In this document: positions 21,899-24,577 of the stretch, in pieces
Layout of the letters: each line of letters begins with the position of its first letter
How positions within the stretch are numbered: the first letter of the stretch is position 1
IMG/VR virus record: IMGVR_UViG_3300020203_000097
Coordinates: 1-24,577 of that record
Strand: one strand, 5' to 3'
Origin: a virus
DNA length: 24,577 nt
Program-made: the position numbers and the translations under genes
Notes under the pieces: model-generated
What the model was told of the DNA's origin: nothing
The model's input: only the letters and a program-made list of their open reading frames with translations
The model's database searches: none

Positions 21899-22201
21899 TT
21901 ATTTACTCTCTTCTATAGATTCATCAATAGGTAAGTGGTGGTATGTGACAAACGTTCTGCCTTCATTTTCAAACTCTCTTACAAGCACATTGTTTTCCAT
22001 GAGTTCATATTCGCGGTATTCCGAAACAAATGCGTTGCGGATGGTGTGAATAAGCCGTCCACGTCTTACGGTTGCGACATTTTCGGCGGGTTTTCCGTTG
22101 TGATATTCCGTCCAACGAAATTCATGACCTTCACAGTTCTTAACGACTTGCAACATTTGCGAATAGGACATTTTTGGCGCGTCTACGATAGGGGTATCCA
22201 T
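21899..22201 (-). CDS. Small accessory protein, paralogue family member C
   Basis: This 100-residue protein begins at an ATG overlapping the upstream stop by one base (TAATG), so translation is coupled. The core runs MLQVVKNCEGHEFRWTEYHNGKPAENVATVRRGRLIHTIRNAFV. The motif (K/N)-x-x-G-x-x-F-x-W-x-E, centred on Trp30, and the following V-x-x-G-x-(L/I)-x-H-x-I strand match the gene at 22201-22515 well. The ending VREFENEGRTFVTYHHLPIDE is acidic. It is probably a small alpha/beta protein. No catalytic motif is visible; the function is unknown. Confidence 0.65.
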   Translation of the reverse strand: MDTPIVDAPKMSYSQMLQVVKNCEGHEFRWTEYHNGKPAENVATVRRGRLIHTIRNAFVSEYREYELMENNVLVREFENEGRTFVTYHHLPIDESIEESK

Positions 22202-22515
22202 TATTTTCTCTCTTCTAAGCGAATTTCGCCTAATGCGGTTGCAAAGTCACTATAATTCTCATAGGCGGTTGTAATCACCATACCCGCCACAATCTCATAA
22301 CTGAAAATTGTGTAGCCGTACTGAGTAAAAATCGCATGGAAAATCGCACCTTGTGTAACGCTTACCGTGTGCGTCCGTTGGGACGGCTTGCGTCCCAATT
22401 CGATTAACTCTACCCATGAAAAGTCTTTGCCTTCATGGTTTTTGCCAATAGTTTCTAAAAGTAGTGGCGTTGGGGATGTGACAAATTCTTGAACTGCTTG
22501 TGGGATGATATTCAT
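22201..22515 (-). CDS. Small accessory protein, paralogue family member B
   Basis: This 104-residue protein has AAAGGA about 8 nt upstream of its ATG at 22515. It starts MNIIPQAVQEFVTSPTPLLLETI. The core GKNHEGKDFSWVELIELGRKPSQRTHTVSVTQGAIFHAIFTQYGYTIFSYEI is the clearest version of the shared family pattern, with Trp34 and the strand VTQGAIFHAI. The late segment TTAYENYSDFATAL aligns with TTEYRTHAEFELA of the gene at 23075. There is no signal peptide or membrane segment. The function is unknown; position in an early-type accessory block is the only clue. Confidence 0.65.
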   Translation of the reverse strand: MNIIPQAVQEFVTSPTPLLLETIGKNHEGKDFSWVELIELGRKPSQRTHTVSVTQGAIFHAIFTQYGYTIFSYEIVAGMVITTAYENYSDFATALGEIRLEERK

Positions 22516-22558
22516 GATGTTTCCTTTATGGGTTAATGGTGCTAAGGGTAGGATGGAA

Positions 22559-22888
22559 CTATTTTGACAAGTTTGATAACTTTAGGACGTTGTGGTAATT
22601 TCGGCGGTACTTTTCCACTGCAACGATATTTGTTTGGCGCAAAAGCGCCAACTCTTCGGCGTTGCAACCCCATGAGTAAATTTCTTCTATCGAACAAAAC
22701 CCGTTGCTTGATATGATGCTGATACTGTCATCACCTGAAACAAATACGCGTCCGTCCTTCATGTGGCAATCGGCGCTAATCCCGTATGAACGGGATGCAC
22801 TCTCTGCACGTGCGGTTGCTTGTTCGTAGGTCAAGCCACTGATGCACTCTTCTACGCCATTAAAAACGATTTTCACTGTGTAGGTCAT
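22559..22888 (-). CDS. Small hypothetical protein
   Basis: This 109-residue protein has AAAGGA 8 nt before its ATG. It begins with a beta strand (TYTVKIVFNGVEECISGLTYEQATARAESASRSYG) that gives a beta-turn-helix start often seen in small regulatory phage proteins. It continues with CHMKDGRVFVSGDDSISII and a helical end (NAEELALLRQTNIVAVEKYRRNYHNVLKL). It has four Cys (residues 14, 41, 65 and 74) but not in a recognisable zinc pattern. It does not share the tryptophan-centred core of its neighbours. Function unknown. Confidence 0.6.
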   Translation of the reverse strand: MTYTVKIVFNGVEECISGLTYEQATARAESASRSYGISADCHMKDGRVFVSGDDSISIISSNGFCSIEEIYSWGCNAEELALLRQTNIVAVEKYRRNYHNVLKLSNLSK

Positions 22889-22899
22889 GATTTTTTCCT

Positions 22900-23073
22900 T
22901 TAGATAATCAGATTTTGGATAAATAAGGCGCGTGCGGTTGCTTGCAAGCCGATTGTATCGGCTTTTGCGGGTACTCTGTCAAAACTGTATCGGTCTTTTT
23001 CTGGCTGGCTTGCCACGTCCGCTACCGCCAACAGTTCCTCAAAATCGGCACGGGAATTCTCAATATCGCACAT
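22900..23073 (-). CDS. Very small hypothetical protein
   Basis: I start this at the ATG at 23073 with GAGGA 7 nt upstream, giving 57 residues (MCDIENSRADFEELLAVADVASQPEKDRYSFDRVPAKAD...). A TTG at 23097 in the same frame lies inside the upstream gene and is less likely. The product is acidic, with a helix ADFEELLAVADVA near its start and a hydrophobic C-terminus (IGLQATARALFIQNLII). Its start is 1 nt from the stop of the upstream gene, so translation is coupled. Function unknown. Confidence 0.5.
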   Translation of the reverse strand: MCDIENSRADFEELLAVADVASQPEKDRYSFDRVPAKADTIGLQATARALFIQNLII

Positions 23074-23074
23074 G

Positions 23075-23368
23075 TTAGCGTCCTCTAGCCAGTTCAAATT
23101 CGGCGTGCGTGCGGTATTCGGTGGTCAAAACGCGTCCGTAACCATCCAACATGTATGATGAAAATCTTGTCTTTGATGAAGCGCTATGCTTCATCAGGAA
23201 AACTGTGTCGGATGTGACGAAGACATTGTACACGCTATCCGTACCGCCACGCACTTTGTTTTGCCATGAGAACTTGGCGTTGGCGTGGTAGCGTAGGATG
23301 GTGTTAATATTTTCGTAGGACGTATTTCCTGATTCTGCGAGTTCCGAAATTTCGGTGGGGATGTTCAT
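23075..23368 (-). CDS. Small accessory protein, paralogue family member A
   Basis: This 97-residue protein has AAGGA about 9 nt before its ATG. It shares the layout of the three genes at 21532-22515: MNIPTEISEL at the start (like MNIQEINEF of member D), INTILRYHANAKFSWQNKVRGG with Trp35, a strand YNVFVTSDTVFLMKHS, a turn, FSSYMLDGYGRV, and TTEYRTHAEFELA at the end (like TTAYENYSDFATA of member B). It is the most upstream of the four and is separated from the others by two unrelated genes. Function unknown. Confidence 0.65.
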   Translation of the reverse strand: MNIPTEISELAESGNTSYENINTILRYHANAKFSWQNKVRGGTDSVYNVFVTSDTVFLMKHSASSKTRFSSYMLDGYGRVLTTEYRTHAEFELARGR

Positions 23369-23398
23369 TTGTGTGTATCCTTATAGTTATGGTACAAT
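23369..23398 (+). promoter_or_regulatory. Possible plus-strand promoter between minus-strand genes
   Basis: TTGTGT (23369-23374), an 18-nt spacer and TACAAT (23393-23398), with TGG giving an extended -10. It diverges from the minus-strand gene at 23368. Confidence 0.4.
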
Positions 23399-23404
23399 AT
23401 AAAA

Positions 23405-23457
23405 TGTGTGTGTTTCCTTAGGATTGCACCCTCTAAATCAATAGAGGGTGTTTTCTT
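23405..23457 (+). ncRNA. Candidate very short plus-strand RNA (about 53 nt)
   Basis: A transcript from the promoter at 23369-23398 would start near 23405 and end in the terminator at 23427-23460. No coding frame fits. It lies in the gap between two minus-strand genes, overlapping neither. This is the third promoter-terminator pair of this kind in the window. It may be a small RNA, or the terminator may only serve to stop plus-strand read-through. Confidence 0.3.
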
Positions 23458-23460
23458 TTT
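23427..23460 (+). terminator. Plus-strand intrinsic terminator
   Basis: A 9-bp stem, CACCCTCTA (23427-23435) with TAGAGGGTG (23442-23450), a 6-nt loop and TTTTCTTTTT. On the minus strand the hairpin is not followed by T, so it is oriented for plus-strand RNA. Confidence 0.8.
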
Positions 23461-23466
23461 ATCGGC

Positions 23467-23835
23467 TTAAATCGAATTCGTGATATTGGGTGCTATTGGC
23501 GTGGTATTTGCGCCATAGTCATATTCTGCCACTGCTACGGGAATAAACCCCTCTAGCCCACGTTGTACCCCTACGACATACCACCATCCGCTATCGGTGA
23601 AAATCATACCGACAACGGTTAATGGCAACCCTTCACCGAAACTTGCCAACTGGATGCACTCTGTGTTCGTGCAATCGTAAACGATACCCGCTACCACGCT
23701 GATGTATTCCGTTGCACGGATGTTTATCCGTGTGCCGTAATTCGCGTCCCATGTTTGAGATTGTGGCAATGCGCCACAACCAACAATCATGACCAGTAGG
23801 GTTAGTGCGATGAAAACTTTGATTATTTGAGCCAT
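23467..23835 (-). CDS. Lipoprotein with SH3-like domain (superinfection-exclusion candidate)
   Basis: This 122-residue protein starts at the ATG at 23835 with AAGGA upstream. It has a type II signal peptide: a basic Lys6, a hydrophobic core (VFIALTLLVMI) and the lipobox IVGC with Cys20, so it should be lipidated and anchored in the membrane facing outward. The mature part carries an SH3-like beta domain (YGTRINIRATEYISVV and EGLPLTVVGMIFTDSGWWYVVGVQRGLEGFIPVAVAEY), with the usual NIRA, GWW and GFIP marks. Phage-encoded surface lipoproteins are known to block later infections, for example Llp of T5; that role here is inference. Cell-wall binding is the alternative. Confidence 0.8.
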   Translation of the reverse strand: MAQIIKVFIALTLLVMIVGCGALPQSQTWDANYGTRINIRATEYISVVAGIVYDCTNTECIQLASFGEGLPLTVVGMIFTDSGWWYVVGVQRGLEGFIPVAVAEYDYGANTTPIAPNITNSI

Positions 23836-23870
23836 GTTGTGTATATCCTTCTGCTAAAAAATCGAATGAG

Positions 23871-24577
23871 CTAGATTGTTATTTTGCCACTGCGGATTGC
23901 ATTCTGTACGACATTGATGGTCGTTTTACTTACCCCTATCACTGCTTCTAAGGACACGCATGTTTCATCAATTCGGTTTGGGTTGCTTTGGAAAAATGCG
24001 ACTACCGCACGTTTCTGCACCGACATTTTTCCGCTTCCTACGTTTCCGCTATTGTTGTTGCTTCCGCCAATTCCGTAGTTTCCGTGAATTCCGCCAATTC
24101 CGCCAATTCCGTCTGCGGAAATTCCGCCAATTCCGTATTTTTCCACCTTAGGTGGTACGGAAATTAGAACTTGCCCACTGGTTAGGCGTTGCCCACCACC
24201 ACTTGCCGATAACATCATGGCGTTACTGAGTTCTACGTCCGCAAAATTGTCACTGGTTTGTACAAGTTCACGTTTAATCACTGAACGCCAATCGGTGTAG
24301 CTCAATGAGTCTAGGATAGACTTGCGTGCTTTACCACCATTGCCTAAAACATTGGCATTCACTATTTCCGTTTTCAGGTAAGCGATAAAAAGTTTCTGAA
24401 AATCTGGATGTGATTCTGGCTTATTGTGCGCCATAGTCCACACATCTAACGCTTGCTTAAAATCTGCACTGTTTTTAGTGCGTGCCACAAGGCTATACAA
24501 AAACAGTGTTGACAAAATGTGTGAAAATATGATTGCAACTACTGGTGGTGAAATTGTCACACCCCAACTAAATATAT
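23871..24577 (-). CDS. Membrane protein with Gly-rich repeats and C-terminal HTH (runs off right edge)
   Basis: The minus-strand frame is open from the right edge to a stop at 23871; the GTG at 24560 is probably internal, because the upstream codons (IFSWG) are also open. A hydrophobic segment is seen at once (VTISPPVVAIIFSHILSTLFLYSLVA). A soluble helical domain (NSADFKQALDVWTMAHNKPESHPDFQKLFIAYLKTEIVN) follows, then a Gly/Ile/Asn-rich linker (KYGIGGISADGIGGIGGIHG). The C-terminal part reads RAVVAFFQSNPNRIDETCVSLEAVIGVSKTTINVVQNAI and looks like a helix-turn-helix. A membrane-tethered DNA-binding protein is suggested. It resembles the left-edge gene in having membrane segments and a hydrophilic part. 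Confidence 0.7.
   Translation of the reverse strand, partial: IFSWGVTISPPVVAIIFSHILSTLFLYSLVARTKNSADFKQALDVWTMAHNKPESHPDFQKLFIAYLKTEIVNANVLGNGGKARKSILDSLSYTDWRSVIKRELVQTSDNFADVELSNAMMLSASGGGQRLTSGQVLISVPPKVEKYGIGGISADGIGGIGGIHGNYGIGGSNNNSGNVGSGKMSVQKRAVVAFFQSNPNRIDETCVSLEAVIGVSKTTINVVQNAIRSGKITI
24062..24139. repeat. 9-bp tandem repeat array in the Gly-rich linker
   Basis: TTCCGNNNN units (most often TTCCGCCAA) occur in register at 24062, 24071, 24080, 24089, 24098 and 24107, then after a 6-bp slip at 24122 and 24131. They encode the Gly-Gly-Ile/Gly-Ile-Gly linker of the minus-strand protein and could vary in copy number. Confidence 0.8.

Overview
The window is most of the structural half of a tailed double-stranded DNA bacteriophage (or prophage), probably a siphovirus: it has a long tape-measure gene and a major tail protein but no sheath. 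Moderate GC, AGGA-type ribosome binding sites, sigma70-like promoters (often extended -10, TGnTATAAT/TATACT) and intrinsic terminators point to a bacterial host that I cannot name. No integrase, endolysin, tRNA, rRNA or CRISPR array is visible, and both ends cut through minus-strand genes, so the element continues outside.

Layout. 1-446: 5' part of a minus-strand membrane protein gene. 447-1102: a control region with a minus-strand promoter, two plus-strand promoter-terminator units of about 100 nt (candidate small RNAs) and the promoter of the replication gene. 1103-4290: a large primase/helicase-type replication initiator and a small partner. 4291-4429: a perfect 25-bp inverted repeat and a promoter box. 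4430-10054: small and large terminase, portal, scaffold, two tandem paralogous major capsid proteins and a probable decoration protein, ended by a terminator. 10118-12048: a new promoter and two glycosyltransferases set inside the structural operon. 12061-21319: head-tail connectors, tail terminator, major tail protein, two tail chaperone frames joined by a likely frameshift, tape measure with eight 41-residue repeats, tail-tip protein, a tail protein with a second candidate frameshift, a collar-domain fibre and two membrane proteins that are holin candidates. 21320-21531: bidirectional terminators and palindromes between convergent operons. 21532-24577: a minus-strand accessory block of small genes, at least four of which look like divergent paralogues, a lipoprotein with an SH3-like domain, and a membrane/Gly-rich/HTH protein running off the right edge.

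Together the plus-strand genes replicate the genome, package it and build capsid and tail in classical order. The glycosyltransferases probably modify virion or cell-surface components. The minus-strand block is the likeliest home of host-takeover, superinfection-exclusion or anti-defence functions and contains the least explained proteins. All functional names rest on motif recognition and gene order read by eye; no database search was run.
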